Positions 26,475 to 36,209 of a stretch of DNA of 38,504 nucleotides are shown here, piece by piece. Within the stretch, counting starts at the first letter, position 1; each line of letters begins with the position of its first letter. Below the pieces are notes generated by a model. The model saw nothing but the letters and a program-made list of their open reading frames with translations. It was not told where the DNA came from and made no database searches. The stretch spans positions 1-38,504 of the forward strand of contig NZ_LNQC01000061.1 of the NCBI RefSeq assembly GCF_001651855.1, read 5' to 3'. The position numbers and the translations under genes are program-made. Source of the stretch: Sinorhizobium americanum (lineage in GTDB: Bacteria; Pseudomonadota; Alphaproteobacteria; Rhizobiales; Rhizobiaceae).

Positions 26475-27749
26475 ATGGCACGCATCGTGATGAAATTCGG
26501 CGGGACTTCCGTCGCAGATTTGAACCGCATCCACAATGTCGCCCGCCATGTGAAACGCGAAGTCGATGCCGGCCACGAGATCGCCGTCGTAGTTTCCGCG
26601 ATGTCCGGCAAGACCAACGAACTGGTCGGCTGGGTCGAGAACATGCCGAAGGTCGCGGGCTCGAATGCGCCGTTCTACGATGCGCGCGAATATGACGCCG
26701 TGGTCGCCTCCGGCGAGCAGGTGACCTCCGGCCTGCTGGCGATCGCTCTGCAGTCGATGGGCATCAACGCCCGGTCCTGGCAGGGCTGGCAGCTGCCGAT
26801 CAAGACCGACAACGCCCACGGCGCCGCCCGCATCCTCGATATCGACGGCGCCGACATCGTCCGCCGTATGGGTGAGGGTCAGGTGGCGGTCGTCGCCGGC
26901 TTCCAGGGGCTCGGTCCCGACAACCGCCTGGCGACGCTCGGCCGCGGCGGCTCCGATACCTCCGCCGTCGCGATCGCCGCCGCCGTCAAGGCCGACCGCT
27001 GCGACATCTACACCGACGTCGATGGCGTCTACACGACCGATCCGCGCATCGAGCCGAAGGCGCGGCGACTGAAAAAGGTCGCCTTCGAGGAAATGCTGGA
27101 AATGGCTTCCCTCGGCGCCAAGGTTCTGCAGGTGCGCTCGGTCGAGCTCGCCATGGTGCACAAGGTGCGTACCTTCGTACGCTCGTCTTTCGAGGATCCC
27201 GATGCGCCGGGCATGGGTGACCTTCTGAACCCGCCCGGAACGCTGATTTGTGATGAGGATGAGATCGTGGAACAGGAAGTCGTAACCGGCATCGCCTATG
27301 CCAAGGATGAAGCCCAGATCTCGCTGCGCCGCCTGGCCGATCGGCCGGGCGTTTCCGCCGCGATTTTCGGGCCGCTCGCCGAAGCTCATATCAACGTCGA
27401 TATGATCGTCCAGAACATTTCCGAAGACGGCTCCAAGACGGACATGACCTTCACCGTGCCGTCCGGCGACGTCAACAAGGCGCTGAAGGTGCTCTCCGAC
27501 AATAAGGAGAAGATCGGCTACGACGTTGTCCAGTCGGAGTCCGGCCTCGTCAAGGTTTCGGTCATCGGTATCGGCATGCGCAGCCATGCGGGCGTTGCCG
27601 CCTCGGCCTTCCGGGCGCTTGCCGAGAAGGGCATCAACATCAAGGCGATCACCACCTCCGAGATCAAGATTTCCATCCTGATCGACGGTCCATACGCGGA
27701 ATTGGCGGTTCGCACTTTGCATTCCGCCTACGGTCTGGATAAGAGTTAG
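26475..27749 (+). CDS. lysC: Aspartate kinase
   Basis: First step of the aspartate pathway to lysine, threonine, methionine and diaminopimelate. 424 residues. Seen: KFGGTSV (7-13) for ATP/aspartate binding, VVSAMSGKTNELVG, ASGEQVTSGLLA, and GRGGSDTSAVAIAAA; then two C-terminal ACT domains for feedback control (AISL-type ADRPGVSAAIFGPLAEAHINV and KVSVIGIGMRSHAGVAASAF). GAGG lies before the ATG at 26475. It precedes ptsP by 92 bp, a gene order known in rhizobia. No leader peptide or riboswitch was recognised in the 185 bp upstream. Confidence 0.97.
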   Translation: MARIVMKFGGTSVADLNRIHNVARHVKREVDAGHEIAVVVSAMSGKTNELVGWVENMPKVAGSNAPFYDAREYDAVVASGEQVTSGLLAIALQSMGINARSWQGWQLPIKTDNAHGAARILDIDGADIVRRMGEGQVAVVAGFQGLGPDNRLATLGRGGSDTSAVAIAAAVKADRCDIYTDVDGVYTTDPRIEPKARRLKKVAFEEMLEMASLGAKVLQVRSVELAMVHKVRTFVRSSFEDPDAPGMGDLLNPPGTLICDEDEIVEQEVVTGIAYAKDEAQISLRRLADRPGVSAAIFGPLAEAHINVDMIVQNISEDGSKTDMTFTVPSGDVNKALKVLSDNKEKIGYDVVQSESGLVKVSVIGIGMRSHAGVAASAFRALAEKGINIKAITTSEIKISILIDGPYAELAVRTLHSAYGLDKS

Positions 27750-27841
27750 ACAGCAGGCATTCGATTGGGGATTCGCGGCCGCCAAGGGCTGCGCCTCCCG
27801 TCACGTGCCGTCGTATATTCTTATTCGGGAGACCCTACGCG

Positions 27842-30109
27842 ATGAGAGACCTTTCCGCGGGTCCGCGCGTTCTCCTCAAGCGGTTGCGCGAGCTCATGGC
27901 GGAACCGCTCGAGCCGCAGGAGCGCCTTGACCGGATCGTGCGCCAGATCGCGCAGAACATGGTCGCGGAAGTGTGCTCCGTCTATGTGCTGCGCTCCGAC
28001 AGCGTGCTCGAGCTTTACGCGACCGAAGGTCTGAACAAGACCGCCGTGCACCTGGCACAACTGAAGATGGGCCAGGGTCTTGTCGGCACGATCGCCGCCT
28101 CGGCGCGCCCGCTCAATCTCTCCGACGCGCAGGCGCATCCGGCCTTCACCTATCTCCCGGAGACCGGCGAAGAGATCTACCACTCCTTTCTTGGCGTGCC
28201 GATCCTGCGCACCGGGCGCGCGCTCGGCGTTCTCGTCGTTCAGAACAAGGCGATGCGCAATTATCGCGAGGACGAGGTCGAGGCGCTCGAGACGACCGCC
28301 ATGGTGCTTGCCGAAATGGTCGCGACCGGCGAGCTCAAGAAGATCACCAAGCCCGGCCTTGAACTGGACCTTTCGCGCCCCGTTTCGATCGAGGGCAACA
28401 GCTATGGCGAAGGCATCGGCCTTGGCTATGTGGTGCTGCACGAGCCGAGGATCGTCGTCACCAACCTGCTCAACGAGGATACGGAGCACGAACTGCAGCG
28501 CCTCGCCGAGGCGCTCGGGTCGCTGCGGATCTCGATTGACGACATGCTGTCGCGGCGCGACGTGTCCATGGAGGGCGAGCACCGGGCAGTGCTCGAGACC
28601 TACCGCATGTTCGCCCACGATCGTGGTTGGGTGAGAAAGCTCGAGGAAGCGATCCGCAACGGCCTGACGGCGGAGGCAGCGGTCGAGCGGGTGCAAAGCG
28701 AGACGAAGGCACGGATGATCCGCCTGACGGATCCTTATCTGCGCGAGCGGATGCATGACTTCGACGATCTCGCCAACCGGCTGCTGCGCCAACTCTCCGG
28801 CTACGGCGCGAAGTTGTCGGCCGCCGATTTCCCGAGCGACGCGATCATCGTCGCACGCGCCATGGGCGCGGCCGAATTGCTCGATTATCCGCGCGAGAAC
28901 GTCCGCGGTCTCGTGCTGGAAGAGGGGGCCGTCACCAGCCATGTGGTCATCGTCGCGCGCGCCATGGGCATTCCGGTCGTCGGGCAGGCGGCAGGAGCGG
29001 TGGCGCTTGCCGAAAACCGCGACGCGATCATCGTCGATGGCGACGACGCGAAGGTGCACCTGCGGCCGGTCGCCGACCTGCAGCGCTCCTACGAGGAAAA
29101 GGTGCGCTTCCGCGCCCGCCGGCAGGCGCAATTCAGGGCGCTCAAGGATGTCGAGCCGCTGACGAAGGACGGCAAGCGCATCACGCTGCAGATGAACGCC
29201 GGGCTCCTGGTCGACCTGCCGCACTTGAACGAGGCAGGCGCCGAAGGCATCGGCCTCTTCCGCACCGAACTGCAGTTCATGATCGCCTCGACGATGCCGA
29301 AGGCGGAAGAACAGGAAGCTTTCTACCGCAACGTCCTGAAGCAGACGGGCAGTAAGCCGGTGACCTTCCGCACACTCGATATCGGCGGCGACAAGGTCGT
29401 GCCCTATTTCCGCGCGGCGGAAGAGGAGAATCCGGCGCTCGGCTGGCGCGCCATCCGGCTGTCGCTCGACCGGCCGGGCCTGCTGCGCACCCAGTTCCGG
29501 GCGATGCTGCGGGCGGCGGCCGGCGCCGAGTTCAAGCTGATGCTGCCGATGGTGACCGAGGTGGCGGAACTCAAGGTCGCGCGCGAGCTCCTGCAGAAGG
29601 AGATCGAGCGGCAGTCGAAGCTCGGCGAGCAATTGCCGCGCAAGCTGCAGTTCGGGGCGATGCTGGAAGTGCCGGCTCTGCTCTGGCAGCTCGACGAACT
29701 CATGGCCGAGGTGGATTTCGTCTCGGTCGGGTCGAACGATCTCTTCCAGTTCGCCATGGCGGTCGATCGCGGCAATGCCCGCGTGTCCGACCGTTTCGAC
29801 AGTCTCGGCCGTCCGTTCCTGAGAATGTTGCGCGACATCGTGCGCGCCGGCGAACGCAACGACACGCCGGTGACGCTCTGCGGCGAAATGGCGAGCAAGC
29901 CGCTTTCGGCCATGGCGCTGCTGGGGATCGGCTTCCGCTCGGTGTCCATGGCCTCGACTGCCGTGGGGCCTGTCAAAGCCATGCTGCTGGCGCTCGACGC
30001 CGACAAACTGGCCGAGGTGCTCAATGCCGCCTTGGATGATGCAAAGTCCGAGACGTCGATCCGCCAGCTTCTGGTCGATTTCGCCGCGGCAAACGGCATA
30101 CCGGTATAG
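27842..30109 (+). CDS. ptsP: Phosphoenolpyruvate-protein phosphotransferase of PTS-Ntr (EI-Ntr)
   Basis: First enzyme of the nitrogen-related phosphorelay; takes phosphate from PEP and passes it to NPr, then EIIA-Ntr. 755 residues: an N-terminal GAF domain (about 20-160, sensing glutamine/nitrogen state in studied homologues), then the PEP-utiliser N domain, the swivelling phosphohistidine domain with His367 in GAVTSHVVIVARAMGIPVVG, and the TIM barrel with LFRTELQFM, GGDKVVPYF and the catalytic Cys680 in VTLCGEMAS. The ATG follows a modest ribosome site. Located between lysC and prfA, a conserved rhizobial arrangement. No truncation. Confidence 0.97.
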   Translation: MRDLSAGPRVLLKRLRELMAEPLEPQERLDRIVRQIAQNMVAEVCSVYVLRSDSVLELYATEGLNKTAVHLAQLKMGQGLVGTIAASARPLNLSDAQAHPAFTYLPETGEEIYHSFLGVPILRTGRALGVLVVQNKAMRNYREDEVEALETTAMVLAEMVATGELKKITKPGLELDLSRPVSIEGNSYGEGIGLGYVVLHEPRIVVTNLLNEDTEHELQRLAEALGSLRISIDDMLSRRDVSMEGEHRAVLETYRMFAHDRGWVRKLEEAIRNGLTAEAAVERVQSETKARMIRLTDPYLRERMHDFDDLANRLLRQLSGYGAKLSAADFPSDAIIVARAMGAAELLDYPRENVRGLVLEEGAVTSHVVIVARAMGIPVVGQAAGAVALAENRDAIIVDGDDAKVHLRPVADLQRSYEEKVRFRARRQAQFRALKDVEPLTKDGKRITLQMNAGLLVDLPHLNEAGAEGIGLFRTELQFMIASTMPKAEEQEAFYRNVLKQTGSKPVTFRTLDIGGDKVVPYFRAAEEENPALGWRAIRLSLDRPGLLRTQFRAMLRAAAGAEFKLMLPMVTEVAELKVARELLQKEIERQSKLGEQLPRKLQFGAMLEVPALLWQLDELMAEVDFVSVGSNDLFQFAMAVDRGNARVSDRFDSLGRPFLRMLRDIVRAGERNDTPVTLCGEMASKPLSAMALLGIGFRSVSMASTAVGPVKAMLLALDADKLAEVLNAALDDAKSETSIRQLLVDFAAANGIPV

Positions 30110-30133
30110 ATTGATCGAGAACGTCTTCATCCT

Positions 30134-30164
30134 CGTCCGAACCCCGGTTCGGGCGGGGCGGACG
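30134..30164 (+). other. Hairpin in the ptsP-prfA spacer
   Basis: CGTCCG (30134-30139) and CGGACG (30159-30164) flank a tight inner hairpin, CCGAAC (30137-30142) with GTTCGG (30147-30152); the two stems overlap and compete. It lies just before the prfA ribosome site, without a T-run, so translation or partial termination control is possible. Confidence 0.35.
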
Positions 30165-30179
30165 TGTTTGGAGTGAGAC

Positions 30180-31262
30180 TTGGCAAAGCTTCCTGTTGAA
30201 AAGATGCGCGAGCTCGAACGGCGGTTCGCAGAGATCGAGGCACGCATGTCCGCGGGGCCCGCGGCCGACGTCTATGTGAAGCTCGCATCGGAGTATTCCG
30301 AGCTTCAGCCGGTCGTGACGAAGATCCGCGCTTACGAGAAGGCGTGTGCCGAGCTCGCCGATATCGAGGCCATGCTCGCCGACCGGGCGACGGACAAGGA
30401 GATGCGCGACCTCGCGGAAATGGAAAAGCCCGAGGTGGAGGAGCGGATCGAAGCGCTCGAAGAGGAGATCCAGATACTGCTCCTGCCGAAGGACGCAGCC
30501 GACGAAAAAAGCGCCATCCTCGAAATCCGCGCCGGCACGGGCGGGTCGGAAGCGGCGCTTTTTGCCGGCGACCTGTTCCGCATGTACGAGCGCTACGCCG
30601 CAGGCAAGGGCTGGCGCGTCGAGGTGCTTTCGGCGAGCGAGGGCGAGGCCGGCGGCTACAAGGAAATCATCGCGACGGTTTCCGGGCGCGGCGTGTTCTC
30701 GCGGCTGAAGTTCGAGTCCGGCGTCCACCGAGTGCAGCGCGTGCCGGAAACGGAAGCAAGCGGCCGCATCCACACCTCGGCGGCGACCGTCGCCGTGCTG
30801 CCGGAGGCCGAGGAGATCGATATCGACATCCGCCCCGAGGATATCCGCATCGACACGATGCGCTCTTCGGGGGCGGGCGGCCAGCATGTCAACACCACGG
30901 ACTCGGCGGTGCGCATCACCCATCTGCCGACCGGCATCGTCGTCACCAGCTCGGAAAAGTCGCAGCACCAGAACCGCGCCAAGGCGATGCAGGTGCTGCG
31001 CTCCCGACTCTTTGACATGGAGCGCCAGCGGGCCGACAGCGAACGCTCCGCCGACCGCAAGAGCCAGGTGGGGTCCGGCGACCGTTCGGAGCGCATTCGC
31101 ACTTATAACTTCCCGCAGGGTCGCCTGACCGACCACCGCATCAACCTGACGCTCTACAAGCTCGACCGGATGATGGAGGGTGAGATCGACGAGGTCGTCG
31201 ACGCATTGCTTGCGGATCACCAGGCAAGCCAGCTCGCCCTGCTCGGCGAGCGGCAGAATTGA
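30180..31262 (+). CDS. prfA: Peptide chain release factor 1
   Basis: Reads UAA and UAG stop codons and releases the peptide. 360 residues, the usual length. Seen: the stop-recognition loop near residues 180-190 ([16 protein letters not shown], containing the PET variant of the PxT motif) and the catalytic GGQ at 233-235 in [17 protein letters not shown], the same positions as in E. coli RF1. The gene starts with TTG at 30180; GGAG lies six bases upstream and the product then begins MAKLPVEKM. It is 70 bp after ptsP and 7 bp before prmC, which methylates its GGQ glutamine. Confidence 0.96.
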   Translation: MAKLPVEKMRELERRFAEIEARMSAGPAADVYVKLASEYSELQPVVTKIRAYEKACAELADIEAMLADRATDKEMRDLAEMEKPEVEERIEALEEEIQILLLPKDAADEKSAILEIRAGTGGSEAALFAGDLFRMYERYAAGKGWRVEVLSASEGEAGGYKEIIATVSGRGVFSRLKFESGVHRVQRVPETEASGRIHTSAATVAVLPEAEEIDIDIRPEDIRIDTMRSSGAGGQHVNTTDSAVRITHLPTGIVVTSSEKSQHQNRAKAMQVLRSRLFDMERQRADSERSADRKSQVGSGDRSERIRTYNFPQGRLTDHRINLTLYKLDRMMEGEIDEVVDALLADHQASQLALLGERQN

Positions 31263-31269
31263 GCCGGCG

Positions 31270-32166
31270 ATGCCCGAGACACTGGACAGGCTGCTTTCCG
31301 AAAGCCGCGATCGTTTGAAGGCAGCGGGCATCGAAAATGCGGCCGGCGATGCCCGGCACCTGATTTCCGGTCTTCTCGGCCTGTCGCTCGCCGGCCTTAT
31401 GGCAAGGGGAGGGGAGCCGGTCGGCCCGGAAGATGCAACGCGTATCCGCGCCGCTATCGATCGCCGGGTGGCGCGTGAGCCGGTCTATCGCATTCTTGGC
31501 GAGCGCGAGTTTCATGGATTGACCCTGACGCTTTCGAAGGAAACGCTGGAGCCGCGGCCGGACACCGAAACCCTGGTCGACGGCCTGATACCCCGCGTGC
31601 GCCGCATAGCCGCTGGGAAGGGACACTGCCGGCTCATCGACCTCGGAACCGGAACCGGAGCAATTTGCCTCGCCCTTCTCGCCGGGGTACTTGAAGCGCG
31701 CGGCACCGGTACCGATATATCGGAAGACGCCTTGGCGACGGCCCGCGAAAACGCGAAGAGGAACGGGCTCGCCGAACGCTTTCAGACGCTCAAGAGCGAC
31801 TGGTTCGAGGCGGTGGAAGGGCGGTTCGATGTCATCGTCTCAAATCCGCCGTATATCCGGTCCACTGTCATAGGCGAGCTTGAGCCGGAGGTTAGATACC
31901 ATGATCCGGCTGCCGCCCTGGATGGCGGAATTGACGGGCTTGACGCTTACCGTGCCATTGCTCGACACGCCGGCCGCCATCTCGAAGCGGACGGAGTTGT
32001 AGGCTTGGAAATCGGTTTCGATCAAAAGCAGGCAGTGACGGCGCTGTTCCAAGCGCGGGGCTTCCGCCTGCTTGAGAGCCGCAAGGACCTTGGCGGCAAC
32101 GACCGGGTCCTGATATTCGGGCAGGACGTCAAAGGCAGCACGACCGTTGAAAAAATGCTGCACTAG
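31270..32166 (+). CDS. prmC: Release factor glutamine methyltransferase
   Basis: Methylates the GGQ glutamine of release factors 1 and 2. 298 residues: an N-terminal helical domain (about 1-85) that holds the release factor, with EPVYRILGEREFHGL at its end, then SAM motif I LIDLGTGTGAICLALL and the catalytic NPPY (192-195, SNPPYIRS), followed by HDPAAALDGGIDGLDAYR, characteristic of PrmC. It is 7 bp downstream of prfA, encoding its substrate, so the two are cotranscribed. The C-terminal EKMLH is a few residues longer than E. coli's. Start at 31270 is chosen because MPETLDRLL fits the family. Confidence 0.96.
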   Translation: MPETLDRLLSESRDRLKAAGIENAAGDARHLISGLLGLSLAGLMARGGEPVGPEDATRIRAAIDRRVAREPVYRILGEREFHGLTLTLSKETLEPRPDTETLVDGLIPRVRRIAAGKGHCRLIDLGTGTGAICLALLAGVLEARGTGTDISEDALATARENAKRNGLAERFQTLKSDWFEAVEGRFDVIVSNPPYIRSTVIGELEPEVRYHDPAAALDGGIDGLDAYRAIARHAGRHLEADGVVGLEIGFDQKQAVTALFQARGFRLLESRKDLGGNDRVLIFGQDVKGSTTVEKMLH

Positions 32167-32482
32167 CGCCCTCTTTTCTGGATGTGCAAAGAAAGGGCTT
32201 GGAATCCCGGAGGAAGCGGGCTAGTTTCTGGCCGCGCACTGGGCAGAAGGTCATGGACCAGAGATTCGTTCCAGTATGACCTGGCCACGGGGATTGCTCT
32301 CAAGAAAGAGTTGCTAGGGTTCGACAGTGCCTTGTGCGGGTACCTGTTAATTTGACGTCAGCCGGCGCCGGGATCGCGAACAGGCGGTCTGCCGTGGCGC
32401 GTGTCTTCTCGGGCGCGGACAATCCGGCCGGGATACGGAACCATATGATTATCATTAGCAAGAAAATTCAGGTGAATGGACG
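32167..32482. other. 316-bp spacer between prmC and the DUF4167 gene
   Basis: No credible gene. A weak hairpin (GCCCTCTTT at 32168-32176 against AAAGAAAGGGC at 32188-32198) follows prmC and may end its transcript. The last 30 bp are AT-rich (CCATATGATTATCATTAG at about 32440) before the next ribosome site. I see no tRNA or known RNA family; a small RNA cannot be excluded. Confidence 0.4.
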
Positions 32483-33121
32483 ATGAGGCCAGGACAGCAG
32501 AACAAGCGCGGCCGTGGGCGGAATAACAACAACGGAAGCAATAATAACAACAACAACCGCAAGGGATCCAATCCCTTGACTCGGACCTACGACAGCTCCG
32601 GCCCGGACGTGAAGATTCGCGGTACGGCTCAGCATATCGCCGAGAAATATTCGGCACTTGCGCGCGACGCCCAGAGCTCTGGCGATCGTGTCATGGCGGA
32701 AAACTATTTGCAGCACGCCGAGCACTACAACCGCATCATTGCGGCAGCACAGGCGCAGATGCAGGACCGGTTCCAGCGTGAAGAGCGCCAGGACTACCAG
32801 GAGCGCGATCTCGACCGTGATCAGGATGATCTGGATCAGGTCTATGCCGAGCCGGCTCCGGCCGCCGCAGCACCCGCTCAGGCGCCGACCCCCAGCGAGC
32901 CGCAACCGGTTATCGACGGCTCCGGCCCGCAGCCGGTGATAGAAGGCATGCCCGCCGAAGTCGCGATGGACGAGGAAACGTCGGCGGCTTCCGGCCGCTC
33001 GGCCTCGCGGCGTCGCAGTGCGTCCCGGCCGCGGCGCCAGCCGCGCCGCAATGGAGGGGACGAGCCCGCGGCCGAGGGACAGCCTGCCGGCGACGCCCCG
33101 GCCCTGGCGGCATCGGAATAG
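32483..33121 (+). CDS. DUF4167 domain-containing protein
   Basis: 212-residue protein conserved in Rhizobiales, function unknown. It has three parts: a basic, Asn-rich N-terminus (about 1-28, with runs of four and six Asn), a conserved alpha-helical core (about 30-95, LTRTYDSSGPDVKIRGTAQH and AENYLQHAEHYNRII), which defines DUF4167, and an acidic then basic low-complexity tail rich in Ala, Pro, Arg and Ser. The charge layout suggests nucleic acid binding, but this is inference. CAGGTG lies about eight bases before the ATG. A strong terminator follows. Confidence 0.88.
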   Translation: MRPGQQNKRGRGRNNNNGSNNNNNNRKGSNPLTRTYDSSGPDVKIRGTAQHIAEKYSALARDAQSSGDRVMAENYLQHAEHYNRIIAAAQAQMQDRFQREERQDYQERDLDRDQDDLDQVYAEPAPAAAAPAQAPTPSEPQPVIDGSGPQPVIEGMPAEVAMDEETSAASGRSASRRRSASRPRRQPRRNGGDEPAAEGQPAGDAPALAASE

Positions 33122-33148
33122 CGCCAGCAAACGAGATTTGCCTATCTG

Positions 33149-33180
33149 CGAAAAGCCCGGCCCGACGGCCGGGCTTTTCG
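33149..33180 (+). terminator. Rho-independent terminator after the DUF4167 gene
   Basis: A 14-bp perfect stem, CGAAAAGCCCGGCC (33149-33162) with GGCCGGGCTTTTCG (33167-33180), and loop CGAC, 27 bp after the stop codon. The T-run is part of the stem's right side (TTTT), typical of bidirectional alphaproteobacterial terminators. Confidence 0.88.
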
Positions 33181-33262
33181 CATTGGCCAAATGCCAACTC
33201 GGGGGCGTGGCGGTCGGTCTTCGCCCTGCACGGAAAGATTCGCGGAATGCCGCTTTCCGACG

Positions 33263-33293
33263 CCCTTTAATTTCCGAAAATATCGCCCCATAT
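33263..33293 (+). promoter_or_regulatory. RpoH (heat-shock sigma factor) promoter of clpB
   Basis: CCCTTTAA (33263-33270) and CCCCATAT (33286-33293) with a 15-bp spacer match the sigma-32 consensus (CCCTTGAA, 13-17 bp, CCCCATNT) with one mismatch in the -35. clpB is an RpoH target in enterobacteria and in S. meliloti. Transcription would start near 33300, giving a leader of about 228 nt that contains the RIME-like repeat. Confidence 0.68.
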
Positions 33294-33335
33294 TCGCTTT
33301 GAAGACTTAGGCCCGCGCAACACGGGAACGAGCTG

Positions 33336-33446
33336 TCACTACAGCGCCGCGCGTCTTATCTGACGCGCAAAGGTCGCTGTAGCACTTTGAATCGCTGCAT
33401 GTCTTTGTCCTTAAATCGAGGACAACTAAGGAGACATGCAGTAGCG
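33336..33446. repeat. RIME1-like intergenic repeat (two adjoining palindromes)
   Basis: Two long hairpins side by side over about 110 bp. Hairpin one: CTACAGCG (33339-33346) with CGCTGTAG (33375-33382), enclosing GCGCGTC (33349-33355) with GACGCGC (33362-33368). Hairpin two: CTGCATGTC (33395-33403) with GACATGCAG (33433-33441), enclosing GTCCT (33407-33411) with AGGAC (33419-33423). The size and the two-palindrome layout fit the Rhizobium-specific intergenic mosaic element RIME1 (about 108 bp), and I recall very similar sequences in many Sinorhizobium intergenic regions. Family naming is from memory and needs a search; the palindromes are seen directly. Confidence 0.7.
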
Positions 33447-33527
33447 GGCTTGCCGAATGCGGGAGCCTGATCCTGAAACGCCGGCCAGTGCCACGACGAC
33501 GGGCTCGCCGGACTATGGAGGCAAGAC

Positions 33528-36134
<2,607 letters not shown>

Positions 36135-36151
36135 GCTCGTCTCTCGAAATG

Positions 36152-36185
36152 CGAAAGGGCCGCCCGTAATACGGCGGCCCTTTCG
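36152..36185. terminator. Bidirectional terminator between clpB and the M23 peptidase gene
   Basis: A 13-bp perfect stem, CGAAAGGGCCGCC (36152-36164) with GGCGGCCCTTTCG (36173-36185), loop of 8. Placed 17 bp after clpB and 24 bp after the M23 stop on the other strand; A/T runs at both sides of the stem suit termination from both directions. Confidence 0.82.
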
Positions 36186-36209
36186 TGTCTCCGTCTTTGT
36201 AAAAAAACG

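Noticed and set aside
26040..27785. 581-codon minus-strand frame opposite lysC
   Set aside because: Shadow frame of lysC; lysC has all family motifs and a ribosome site.
27821..30247. 808-codon open frame on the minus strand opposite ptsP
   Set aside because: High-GC shadow frame: composition rich in His, Arg, Asp and Gln without any domain, exactly antisense to a clearly conserved ptsP.
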